In this document: positions 8,257 to 16,336 of the stretch, piece by piece
Numbering within the stretch: the stretch's first letter is position 1
How the letters are laid out: every line of letters begins with the position of its first letter
Made by a program: the position numbers and the translations under genes
The notes under the pieces: generated by a model
Seen by the model: the letters and a program-made list of their open reading frames with translations, nothing else
The model's database searches: none
Told to the model about the DNA's origin: nothing
Assembly (NCBI RefSeq): GCF_001625015.1
Contig: NZ_LVWJ02000014.1
Span: forward strand, 2,294,001 to 2,358,000
From: Lewinella sp. 4G2
Lineage (GTDB): Bacteria; Bacteroidota; Bacteroidia; Chitinophagales; Saprospiraceae
Length of the DNA stretch: 64,000 nt
Reading direction: 5' to 3'

Positions 8257-11200
8257 TTAATGGACGGGTCGGCTGGCGATTACGATGGTCACCCGGGTAC
8301 CCGGAAATTCCTGGCCGGGGTAAAGATCGGAAGTTTCCATAGTAAAGAGGAGGTCTTCATTCTCGCTGAGTAAGTTCTTGCGGTCGTTGATGATCTCCAT
8401 AGCCCGTGAAGTATGCCGTTTATCACTTGTACGGCGTTGCGCGGCGTCCCGGCCAATTCCGTTGTCGGAGACGACAATCGTTATGCGGTCATCGTCCTCG
8501 GCGTCCAGTTGGAAGCTTAAGCGGAGTTCGCCACCCCGGTCGCGCGGGTGCAGCCCGTGATTGATGGCGTTCTCAATGATCGGTTGCAGAAGAAAGGATG
8601 GGATCTCGTCCATGTCCCGCTCAATATTTTCATCGACGGTGAGCGCAAACGTAAACTTGCCGGGGAAACGAAGCTGTTCGAGGCGTACGTACAGGCTGAT
8701 GAGATCCACTTCATTTTCGATCGTCGTCATCGGCGAACGGGAGGCCTCCAGGAAAAGCCGCATCAACCGGCTAAAATCCGTAAGGTAATCGGCGGCGCGG
8801 TCGGTGTCTTCCTGGTAGACGAATTCACGGATGGCGTTCATCGCGTTAGAGATGAAGTGAGGATTCATCTGTTGCCGCAGCGTCCGCAATTCCAGCGCCT
8901 GGACCTTACGGCTAGCTTCGTAGCGCTCCTTCAACCGGCTGAAACGGGAGCGGACGATGATAGTAGCGATCCCTGCGAGTAAAAGCCCAACGGCTAGGTA
9001 GAAGCCTGGCTTCTCGTACCAGGCGCGCTCTACGGTAATGAATAATGAGTTTCTGGCGGAAGCGATGTTACCATCCGCGTCGGTGGCCCGGTACTGAAAT
9101 TCGTACTCCCCCGGAGGCAAACGGGTGTAACGAACGTTGGGCGTAGTGGTGGCCGTCCGCCAGTCCGGGTCGAGCCCGACGAGCCGGGTCTCGTACTGCA
9201 GCTCCCGTCCTTTTCGGTAATCCGGAACGGTGTACTCCAGCGTGAAGTACACCGTTGAGGGTGAGATATTCAACAGTCCCCCCTCCGCCGCTAAAGGTTG
9301 AATCACCTCCTTCTTTCCGCGGTCACCATCCAGTAATCGGTACCGTAGTAGGACAGGATAATAAGGACTCTCCTGGCGCTGCAAGTCCTGGCTCGAAAAG
9401 GAGACAAAACCGTTAATGCCGCCGGCATACCAAGTGTCCGTTCCCCGGTCGTAGTGCAGGGAGGAGCTATTGAATTCGTTGTCGCCGAGCCCTTCCCGGG
9501 TAGTGAAGGTGCGGGTGAAGCCATCACGGTAGTACACTAACCCGTTGAATGTAGTGATGACCAATCCGGTGTCAAGGCTACCCATAATCCCGGCGACGCT
9601 GTTATTGGGGAGGGGGATGAAGGTATTTTCCGACCGTACCTCGTTGCTTTCTACTAGGGCGCCGATTTCAGAAAATTGCTTTGTATCCACGTCGAAGGCC
9701 CAGATGCCGGCATCAAGCGTGCCCAATAGCAGCCGGGCGGATGATTCGGGGTGGATGTCCAAAATCCGCGTGGGTACGTTTCCTCCGATCCGGTGGCGGC
9801 TCAGGTGTAGTGTGGCAATGTCAAATTCGTAGAGCCCATCAATCGATCCGATCCATAGGCGGCTGCCATCGGCGGAAAGGATGGCGTCTCGGGGGTAACC
9901 ATTTAGGCTACTCCTGCCGGATTTTACGGGGTATTCGGAGATCGTTTCCGTATCCAGGTCAAATCGGTAGATTCGTCCACCCGCTCCTCCGCCGGTGTGT
10001 TCCGCCGGGAGCCAGATGCAATTCCGGTTGCTGTCCAGCACGGCGTAGCGGAATACTTGCTGGAGGTCCGGCGCGGTAAACACTCGCCAATCGTCGGTGG
10101 CGGGGTCGTAGCGGTACAGGTGCGCCCGAGTTGAATCGGGTGAGCGAAAGCAACTGTGGCCGTAAACGTAGCCCCGGTAATTCAGCATGTTGGTGCCGCA
10201 GCCGAACTGATCGATAATGTGGCCACGCTCATCCCGGATGGGTAGGGTATCTACTTTGCTGGCACCCGGTTTGAGGGTGTACCAGGCATCCATGGCGGAA
10301 TCCTTATTCACGTAGGTAATGCCGTCGGGAGAAGTGGTAAACCCGCGCATCACGTGGCCAAACTTGCTTTTGGTTACGTTGGGGTCGTAGAAGTACTTTT
10401 TAAAATTCCTGGTGCGGGAGGTTCCAAAATCAATCAGATTTAAGCCGCCGTAGCTGGCCAGGTCGATGCATTTGCTGAAGTCCCGACCGTAGGCTCCCAG
10501 GATACGGTCGTCCAATTTTTCGATCCACTTTAAATCGTGGTTACTCGTTTGCAGGATCAGGTGCCACCGCTCGGCGCGTAGGTTGTAGGCTTCAATGTAG
10601 CCAATTAGCACGTTGCCCACTTCGTCCTCCGCAAGATGGTTATACCGAGCGCGGGGTAGGGTAGTGGAGGGTATTTCTCTAAACTGCGCCTCCTGAAATG
10701 TCGTCCGAAACGTAGTCGTGTCCGTCAGGCACCACAATTCCCCAGTGCGTAGCAAGCGGAGCTGATTAATGCTACTGGCAGGTAGGCCAATCGATTTTTC
10801 GCGGCCATTTTTCTGCCAAATTATCCTTTGTTCACGGCGACAGATCCACTGGTCCTGATTGGCGTAAATCAAACGATCAGTTTCCTGCTCAAGCGGGCTC
10901 GGCAGCAGGTGCAGAGGAAAGGGTGTAAACGGTGCGGAAGCGGCATCGGTTCTCTCGTGGCTGGCGTACCGGAGTTGAAAGATTGAATCTCCCGCAACGT
11001 AGGTGAAAGGCGTTTGGTGACCAGTCCTGACGGTTTGGATATTACCCCGGTGTAGGTTGGATAAGCGTAAACCGTAGCTGCGCAAAGCGTAGGGGTCGAA
11101 GATCTCTACGGAGTCCAGCACGGTGGGGTGGGGAGCGTAGATCAAACCATCCTCCCCGAGGGTGAAGTTGCCCGAAAAGGTTTCGGAGATGCCCGGGATG

Positions 11201-11457
11201 GCCTCAAACTGATATCCATCGTACCGAATGATCCTGTTGGCGGCTCCTAGCCAGATGATGCCATTGGTGTCCCGGACAGTAGTGTGTACGATTCGCCCCG
11301 GTACGCCGTCCTCAAGGGAGTATTTGCTCAACGTGGCATTCGTACCATCGTAGAGTTGGCCGGACAGATTGGTGGTAGCCAACAAGAGGTTAGCTACGTA
11401 AAAGAACCAGAGCCGTGCATGCGTAACTGACCGGAACATCGTTTTGGGGCTTCCCAC
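8257..11457 (-). CDS. Two-component sensor histidine kinase, beta-propeller/Y_Y_Y type (LytS-like His_kinase)
   Basis: This is a 1066-residue membrane sensor. A signal peptide (residues about 8-33) leads into a large periplasmic region with Reg_prop-like propeller repeats (for example DTNGIIWLGAANRIIRYDG near 63-81, and SADGSRLWIGSIDGLYEFDI). A Y_Y_Y domain follows (LPPGEYEFQYRATDADGN), then one membrane helix (AVGLLLAGIATIIVRSRF), a coiled linker, and a His_kinase domain with the phospho-acceptor His867 in QQMNPHFISNAMNAI. The C-terminal ATPase has the N box (IENAINHGLHP) and a G box (VVSDNGIGRD). This design is common in Bacteroidota sensors. The divergent LytTR regulator at 11672 is its likely partner. 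An alternative ATG is at 11439. Confidence 0.9.
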   Translation of the reverse strand: MGSPKTMFRSVTHARLWFFYVANLLLATTNLSGQLYDGTNATLSKYSLEDGVPGRIVHTTVRDTNGIIWLGAANRIIRYDGYQFEAIPGISETFSGNFTLGEDGLIYAPHPTVLDSVEIFDPYALRSYGLRLSNLHRGNIQTVRTGHQTPFTYVAGDSIFQLRYASHERTDAASAPFTPFPLHLLPSPLEQETDRLIYANQDQWICRREQRIIWQKNGREKSIGLPASSINQLRLLRTGELWCLTDTTTFRTTFQEAQFREIPSTTLPRARYNHLAEDEVGNVLIGYIEAYNLRAERWHLILQTSNHDLKWIEKLDDRILGAYGRDFSKCIDLASYGGLNLIDFGTSRTRNFKKYFYDPNVTKSKFGHVMRGFTTSPDGITYVNKDSAMDAWYTLKPGASKVDTLPIRDERGHIIDQFGCGTNMLNYRGYVYGHSCFRSPDSTRAHLYRYDPATDDWRVFTAPDLQQVFRYAVLDSNRNCIWLPAEHTGGGAGGRIYRFDLDTETISEYPVKSGRSSLNGYPRDAILSADGSRLWIGSIDGLYEFDIATLHLSRHRIGGNVPTRILDIHPESSARLLLGTLDAGIWAFDVDTKQFSEIGALVESNEVRSENTFIPLPNNSVAGIMGSLDTGLVITTFNGLVYYRDGFTRTFTTREGLGDNEFNSSSLHYDRGTDTWYAGGINGFVSFSSQDLQRQESPYYPVLLRYRLLDGDRGKKEVIQPLAAEGGLLNISPSTVYFTLEYTVPDYRKGRELQYETRLVGLDPDWRTATTTPNVRYTRLPPGEYEFQYRATDADGNIASARNSLFITVERAWYEKPGFYLAVGLLLAGIATIIVRSRFSRLKERYEASRKVQALELRTLRQQMNPHFISNAMNAIREFVYQEDTDRAADYLTDFSRLMRLFLEASRSPMTTIENEVDLISLYVRLEQLRFPGKFTFALTVDENIERDMDEIPSFLLQPIIENAINHGLHPRDRGGELRLSFQLDAEDDDRITIVVSDNGIGRDAAQRRTSDKRHTSRAMEIINDRKNLLSENEDLLFTMETSDLYPGQEFPGTRVTIVIASRPVH

Positions 11458-11671
11458 AAAGTAAGGGCTTTGGCGATGACTTTCTCTCTACGCATCAATT
11501 GGTTTTCGCTGAAGCACCTTTCGTAAGCTCACTGCTGTGGGTATGGCCTTGAGCTTTGGGATTAGCTGCACTATGCCTATTATTTTGTCAATGGCGTAAA
11601 GAACAATAGTTGGGAGCCGTCACTTATTTAAGTAGCCTCTCTAATGTTTTACACTGTCAATTACACTTCAC

Positions 11672-12418
11672 ATGATTAACGCTATCCTCATCGATGACGA
11701 ACCCGCCGCGAATAGGAGCCTGAACGCTATGCTGGAACGGTATCATCCCGAAGTGGTTGTTAAAGGGACTGCTGTGGATGTGGCCAGTGGCTTAAAGGCC
11801 ATTAAGCAGATCAACCCAGACCTACTGTTCCTGGATATCAACATGCCGGACGGTAGCGGAATTGATTTAATTCGGGGCCTGGACCCGGGGAATAGGCCTG
11901 AAGTGATCTTCGTAACCAGCGAGGTGAATTACTCCATGCAGGCCGTCAAGGTAGCAGCCCTGGGTTATCTCGTGAAACCCGTTGATAAAAGTGAGCTGAA
12001 GATCTCACTGGAAATCGCCAAGGTGAGGATTGAACAGCGCAACAGTGAAGCGCGGCTAAGAGCCCTCCTCAGCAACGCAGATGGCGACAACTACGCAGCC
12101 AAGCAGATCAGTATTCCTTCGGATAACGGAGTGGAATTCGTGACGGCAGGCGAGATCCTTTACTGTTCCGGTCTGGAAGGCTACACCAACATTCATTTAA
12201 GCGACGGCACCAAACGGCTATCCTCTTACAGCCTCGGTGAATACCGAAAAATGCTGGAGCCCTTCGGGTTTTTTGTCGTTCATCGGTCCCACTTAGTAAA
12301 CCGGGCTCAGGTGCGTGGTTTGGCACGGGGAGGTGACCTGGTCCTCAAAAATGGAGAGCAGGTGGCCATCAGCCGGCGGCGGAAAGAAGCGGTCCTGCAA
12401 TGGATAAAAAATGGATAG
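11672..12418 (+). CDS. LytTR-family response regulator
   Basis: The 248-residue protein has an N-terminal receiver domain with acidic pocket D8/D9 (LIDDEP), phospho-acceptor D55 (LFLDINMPDG), T82 and K102 (YLVKPVDK). A C-terminal LytTR DNA-binding domain (residues about 145-246) follows, with YCSGLEGYTNIHLSDG and the HRSHLVN signature. LytTR regulators bind direct repeats upstream of target promoters. The gene is transcribed away from the sensor kinase across a 214-base gap, which supports a cognate pair. The targets are not visible. Confidence 0.92.
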   Translation: MINAILIDDEPAANRSLNAMLERYHPEVVVKGTAVDVASGLKAIKQINPDLLFLDINMPDGSGIDLIRGLDPGNRPEVIFVTSEVNYSMQAVKVAALGYLVKPVDKSELKISLEIAKVRIEQRNSEARLRALLSNADGDNYAAKQISIPSDNGVEFVTAGEILYCSGLEGYTNIHLSDGTKRLSSYSLGEYRKMLEPFGFFVVHRSHLVNRAQVRGLARGGDLVLKNGEQVAISRRRKEAVLQWIKNG

Positions 12419-12827
12419 CGTTGCGGCTCTTTAGGGCTGATTTTGATGGCTGAATAGATGGCTCATCCATTTAATTCAACCGTTCAAAGGATGAACTCCA
12501 CCGCTCGTGGAATTGGCCTCAACTTTCTGTCTTCGGTTCGTTTCTTGCAAGTGTAACCCGACTGACACGCGTGGATACACATTGTCCTAGATTCCAGTTA
12601 AAACGAGGAAAGCTTTATACACAACACTTGAATACTGTATTTCGCAACAGTACCCGACGCTCGACCCTGAGCGGGCGGGTGCTTTGCTTTTGGCGTATAC
12701 CATTCCCGCTACCGTCCAACGTATCTTTGGATTTCTTCTCTTTCAAGTTCTACAACTCAAGCTGGTGGAGAATCGTTAAAAACTCGTCGCTGTGGATGGC
12801 GACTCACCATTTGATCAAGTTCCTTAC
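12419..12827. other. Intergenic region without a recognised gene
   Basis: The 409 bases between the response regulator and the M28 peptidase hold no convincing coding frame. A TATCTTTG box at 12722-12729 matches the Bacteroidota -7 consensus TAnnTTTG, about 100 bases before the peptidase start, but I see no TTG at the expected 17-23 base spacing. It may be the peptidase promoter. Confidence 0.4.
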
Positions 12828-14432
12828 ATGTCAAGATTCTTCTTTACTTCCCTCTGCCTTTCCCTTCTCACCGCATCTACGCTCAGCGCCCAGATCACAC
12901 CGCAGAATTTGCGTACGAGTGATGACCAAGCGAAGGAGCTTGCGGCTACCATCACGCCGCAAGATCTCAGAAAGCACCTGACCATTATTGCCGCCGATAA
13001 TATGGAGGGCAGGGAAACGGGTCAACCGGGCCAGAAAAAGGCCGCACAGTACCTGAAGGGGGAGTTTGAACGCCTGGGCCTGCCGGCTATTGGTGAGGAC
13101 GGTGGCTACTTTCAGACCATCGTATTCAGCCGCCACAAATGGGACAATATTGAGATGACGTTGAACGGTAAGAAACTGCGCCACCTGTGGGAATACGCCA
13201 GCGCACCTTCACAGAACCAGAGCCGGGAAGCCGTTAAGATCGACGAAGTAACCTTCCTCGGCTACGGTATTGACGACCCGGCGTACAGCGATTACAAGGG
13301 CGTCGACGTGGCGGGCAAAACCATCATGATTCTGGATGGGGAACCGATGAGTGGTAAAGGTATCTCCGTCATATCCGGTACGGACACCCCCTCCAATTGG
13401 GCGGCCGATAAGGAAGGTAAACTTCGACTGGCCAAAAAAATGGGGGTGGAAACCGTGCTGTTTATCGACCCTGATTTCAAGACCAACATTCGCCAAATCC
13501 GCCAGGAGAGCATGGACGGGCGAATGCGGATGGCCGAAACGACCGAAGCGGAGCGCGACATGGCCAACGTCGTGTACATCACCCCGAAATTGAGCCGGCA
13601 GATACTGGGGAAGAAAGAGAAAAAGGTCATCAAAGCCCGCAAGAAAATGGGGAAGAAGGGTAAATCAAAAGCGGTGACCGTCCCCGTCGATATCACCCTG
13701 ACTCAAACCAAGCAGACCGACGAACTGGTAGGCGAAAACATTTACGGCTTCGTGGAAGGATCCGACCCGGTTTTAAAAGACGAGGTGCTCGTGATCAGCG
13801 CTCACTACGATCATATCGGTAAGCGTGGGGATAACGTCTTCAACGGCGCCGACGATAATGGCTCGGGCACTAGCACCATTCTGGAAGTTGCCGAGGCTTT
13901 CACTACCGCCAAAGCGCAGGGTATCGGGCCTCGCCGTAGCGTCCTGTTCCTGCTGGTGAGTGGAGAAGAGAAGGGTCTGTTGGGCTCGGAGTACTACGCC
14001 AGCCATCCAAAATTTGCCCTTGAGAATACAGTTGCCGACATCAACGTCGACATGGTGGGCCGCGTCGATGAAGAGCACTCGGACAACCCCGAGTACATCT
14101 ACGTCATCGGTTCCGATCGTCTCAGTACCGAGCTACACGAGATCAACGAGCGGATGAACAAGACCTTTACGAATCTGGAATTGGATTACACCTACAATGC
14201 TGAAGACGATCCCAACCGCTACTACTACCGGTCGGACCACTACAACTTTGCGGTGAAGGGCATCCCCAGCGTCTTTTTCTTCAACGGGACCCACGCGGAC
14301 TACCATCAGGCGACGGACACGGTAGATAAAATCAACTTTGATAAGATGGCCAAGATCGGCCAACTCGTCTTCCATACGGCTTGGCAACTATCTAATCAGG
14401 ACCGCCGGATTGAAGTGGATGTGACTGAGTAG
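12828..14432 (+). CDS. Exported M28-family zinc aminopeptidase
   Basis: The 534-residue protein has a clear Sec signal peptide when started at 12828 (MSRFFFTSLCLSLLTASTLSAQ). An in-frame start 12 codons upstream would mask it. The M28 catalytic domain is C-terminal: zinc ligands in SAHYDHIG and NGADDNGSGT, the catalytic glutamate in VSGEEKGLLGSEYY, the aspartate in NVDMVGRVD, and a last histidine in THADYHQATDTVDKI. A PA-like insert domain probably lies around residues 115-300, as in other exported M28 peptidases. The expected activity is release of N-terminal amino acids from peptides outside the cytoplasm. Confidence 0.9.
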   Translation: MSRFFFTSLCLSLLTASTLSAQITPQNLRTSDDQAKELAATITPQDLRKHLTIIAADNMEGRETGQPGQKKAAQYLKGEFERLGLPAIGEDGGYFQTIVFSRHKWDNIEMTLNGKKLRHLWEYASAPSQNQSREAVKIDEVTFLGYGIDDPAYSDYKGVDVAGKTIMILDGEPMSGKGISVISGTDTPSNWAADKEGKLRLAKKMGVETVLFIDPDFKTNIRQIRQESMDGRMRMAETTEAERDMANVVYITPKLSRQILGKKEKKVIKARKKMGKKGKSKAVTVPVDITLTQTKQTDELVGENIYGFVEGSDPVLKDEVLVISAHYDHIGKRGDNVFNGADDNGSGTSTILEVAEAFTTAKAQGIGPRRSVLFLLVSGEEKGLLGSEYYASHPKFALENTVADINVDMVGRVDEEHSDNPEYIYVIGSDRLSTELHEINERMNKTFTNLELDYTYNAEDDPNRYYYRSDHYNFAVKGIPSVFFFNGTHADYHQATDTVDKINFDKMAKIGQLVFHTAWQLSNQDRRIEVDVTE

Positions 14433-14467
14433 GTTCAGCTCCCTTGCTGGTAACTACTGCCTTGGAC

Positions 14468-15775
14468 CTACTGGTTTGGGATAAGCAGGTTCATCGTGTT
14501 GGCGGGAATAGGCTGTGTAGAGTTGTGGTAAATGATTGCGGCTAGAAATGCGGCGACCGCAACGATGATGCCGAAGAGGAAGATGTTGTAGCATACGCGT
14601 AAGAAAGCATACTTCTTGGCCAGGACGACACCGAGGTAATAAAGGTCCCGCGTCATGGAGCTGTAGAGGAAGTCTTCGTCCCGGATCATTTCCATCATGC
14701 CGTAGTGGAAATCATCGATCTGCATATTGTAGAAGTTGCCGAAGAACAGCAGGTTACTTCTCCGGGCTTTGATGTCTTCCAAGCTGCTTTTGCCCTCCGT
14801 AACCTTAGGCCGGGTGGCCTGAATGGCGTAGAAGAGTGAAGCCAAACAGACGGACACCAAGATGATGGTAGGAATCAGCAGGTGAGGATTAGAATCCAGT
14901 TTCGTTGCCAGGTTAGCGACCACGACGGAAAGCACGATGGCATTGACGGACAGCATGATGTTGGCCTTGTTATCGGCGATGCTACTCAGGTTTACGTGGG
15001 TACGGTAAGTGGCCCGGTACATCGTCTCTACCCCCCGACCCGGTTTGAAGGGTTGATCAGCACTCGCCCCCTCTTTGAGCGACTTTTTCAGCTTTTTCAG
15101 CTTCTTCTTTTTGCGCTTGGCCTGCTCCAGTTCTTCCAAGTTGGTAGGCGTTTGATCCGGGTAGAGGGCCTTTTTACGCTTGTAGAGTTGCTTTAGGTGT
15201 TTGTTCTTCCTTTTCCCGAATAGCTTGCGCGCTGCCTCCGTATGATACTCGTGGTTGAGCATGAAGCCGAGCTCGAAATCGATCCACGCCTGGTCCGACA
15301 TATTCATATCACGAGTCAGGGCAAACTCCTGGCGGACGCGGCCGCAGCGATCCCAGTAACTCAGGTCACCCAGGTGGCTAAGGTCCGCATCGGCTACGAT
15401 CTGTTCGACGAAACTCTGTGGATCCTGGGGCATTTTGGTAGCCCGGATGGCTCCCGCAATTGCTGATAGCAGCTCTCCATCATCTACTCCTTGCTGGCGG
15501 AGGAATTGTTCGGCGTTGGTGACCCCGCGTTCCTCGTGGTCTTCCCAACCTTCGGAATAGCCGGTATCGTGAAACCAGGCGGCCAACATGATGGCCAGTC
15601 GTTCATCATCACTGACTTCGTAATGGTCCGCCAATTCCTGGGCTGCTTCCACCACCGCGCAGGTGTGTTGGAAGTTGTGGTAGACGAAATTAGGGTCGAC
15701 CTTTTCGTGGATGTGATTTTCCACGTAGGCCTCCACGTCGACGAGTAGCTGATTACGATCAACGGTGATATTCAT
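14468..15775 (-). CDS. HD-domain protein fused to a PycTM-like (Pycsar effector-type) membrane domain
   Basis: The ATG at 15775 gives 435 residues; a TTG three codons upstream falls inside the promoter-like box and is rejected. The N-terminal half is an HD phosphohydrolase domain with metal ligands in VYHNFQHTC, AAWFHDTGY (HD) and IVADADLSHLGD. A basic linker (KRKKKKLKKLKKSLKEG) joins it to a C-terminal membrane domain that begins MYRATYRTHVNLSSIADNKANIMLSVNAIV and has three hydrophobic helices. From memory of the family, this C-terminal region resembles the DUF5706/PycTM domain used by Pycsar anti-phage effectors. No nucleotide cyclase is adjacent, so a defence role is open. It is transcribed alone. 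Confidence 0.75.
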   Translation of the reverse strand: MNITVDRNQLLVDVEAYVENHIHEKVDPNFVYHNFQHTCAVVEAAQELADHYEVSDDERLAIMLAAWFHDTGYSEGWEDHEERGVTNAEQFLRQQGVDDGELLSAIAGAIRATKMPQDPQSFVEQIVADADLSHLGDLSYWDRCGRVRQEFALTRDMNMSDQAWIDFELGFMLNHEYHTEAARKLFGKRKNKHLKQLYKRKKALYPDQTPTNLEELEQAKRKKKKLKKLKKSLKEGASADQPFKPGRGVETMYRATYRTHVNLSSIADNKANIMLSVNAIVLSVVVANLATKLDSNPHLLIPTIILVSVCLASLFYAIQATRPKVTEGKSSLEDIKARRSNLLFFGNFYNMQIDDFHYGMMEMIRDEDFLYSSMTRDLYYLGVVLAKKYAFLRVCYNIFLFGIIVAVAAFLAAIIYHNSTQPIPANTMNLLIPNQ

Positions 15776-15823
15776 GCCGGCCAAGATAGGGCTTTAGGGA
15801 CAGTACTATTCTTGCGGAAAGAG

Positions 15824-16207
15824 TTACAATTTATCGTCTACTTCCGCCAGGGCCTCTTCGTCTAAGGCGTCAAACCACGTCGACATTTGGGCGCGGGCGT
15901 TGGCACGGACGTCGTCGTTAACGTAGGCGGCTATGGTAACGAGTGCGAAGCTCAGCACGCCGAGATCGTCCGTATATCCGATTAGAAAGCCCAGATCAGG
16001 AATGGCATCGATCGGAACAATGAGGTAGCCAAGTACACCAATGACGAGCCGCTTGGCCCACCCCGGCGTTTCTTTTCGCTGGTAGGCGTAATAGAGCAAC
16101 AGCGCAGTGTAAACCGTCTTCGCACCGGCGGCGACGGCGTAATTTTTGAGCTTCTCCCAAAACTTGAACTCACTAAATCGGGCCCGGTACTTTTTTAATC
16201 CTTTCAT
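15824..16207 (-). CDS. DUF1232 (YkvA-like) membrane protein
   Basis: The 127-residue protein has the DUF1232 core KRLVIGVLGYLIVPIDAIPDLGFLIGYTDDLGVL (residues about 52-86), in which the PxDxIPD motif and following TDD are the family hallmark. Two hydrophobic stretches flank it (TVYTALLLYYAY and VLSFALVTIAAYV). The biochemical function of the family is unknown. It is a single gene on the minus strand, 49 bases before the HD-PycTM gene in the direction of transcription, so the two could form a short operon. Confidence 0.88.
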   Translation of the reverse strand: MKGLKKYRARFSEFKFWEKLKNYAVAAGAKTVYTALLLYYAYQRKETPGWAKRLVIGVLGYLIVPIDAIPDLGFLIGYTDDLGVLSFALVTIAAYVNDDVRANARAQMSTWFDALDEEALAEVDDKL

Positions 16208-16307
16208 GATCTATGAGATAGAACTACACTATTAACGCCTGAATCTGCTATTTCGGTTGTGTAGAGTGAAAGGACCTTAATCGGAATGGCGCCCCAGGGA
16301 GGTGCCG

Positions 16308-16315
16308 TACCTTCG
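16308..16315 (+). promoter_or_regulatory. -7 promoter box TACCTTCG for the HEAT/cyclophilin lipoprotein
   Basis: This box is one base away from the Bacteroidota consensus TAnnTTTG and lies 21 bases before the chosen ATG at 16337. No TTG is seen at the ideal upstream spacing, so the call is tentative. Confidence 0.35.
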
Positions 16316-16336
16316 CGGACGACTCACCCGCTTGGT

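Noticed and set aside
12571-12981. A 136-codon frame upstream of the M28 peptidase
   Set aside because: It overlaps the signal peptide of the peptidase in another frame, shows no conserved pattern and has poor composition for this genome.
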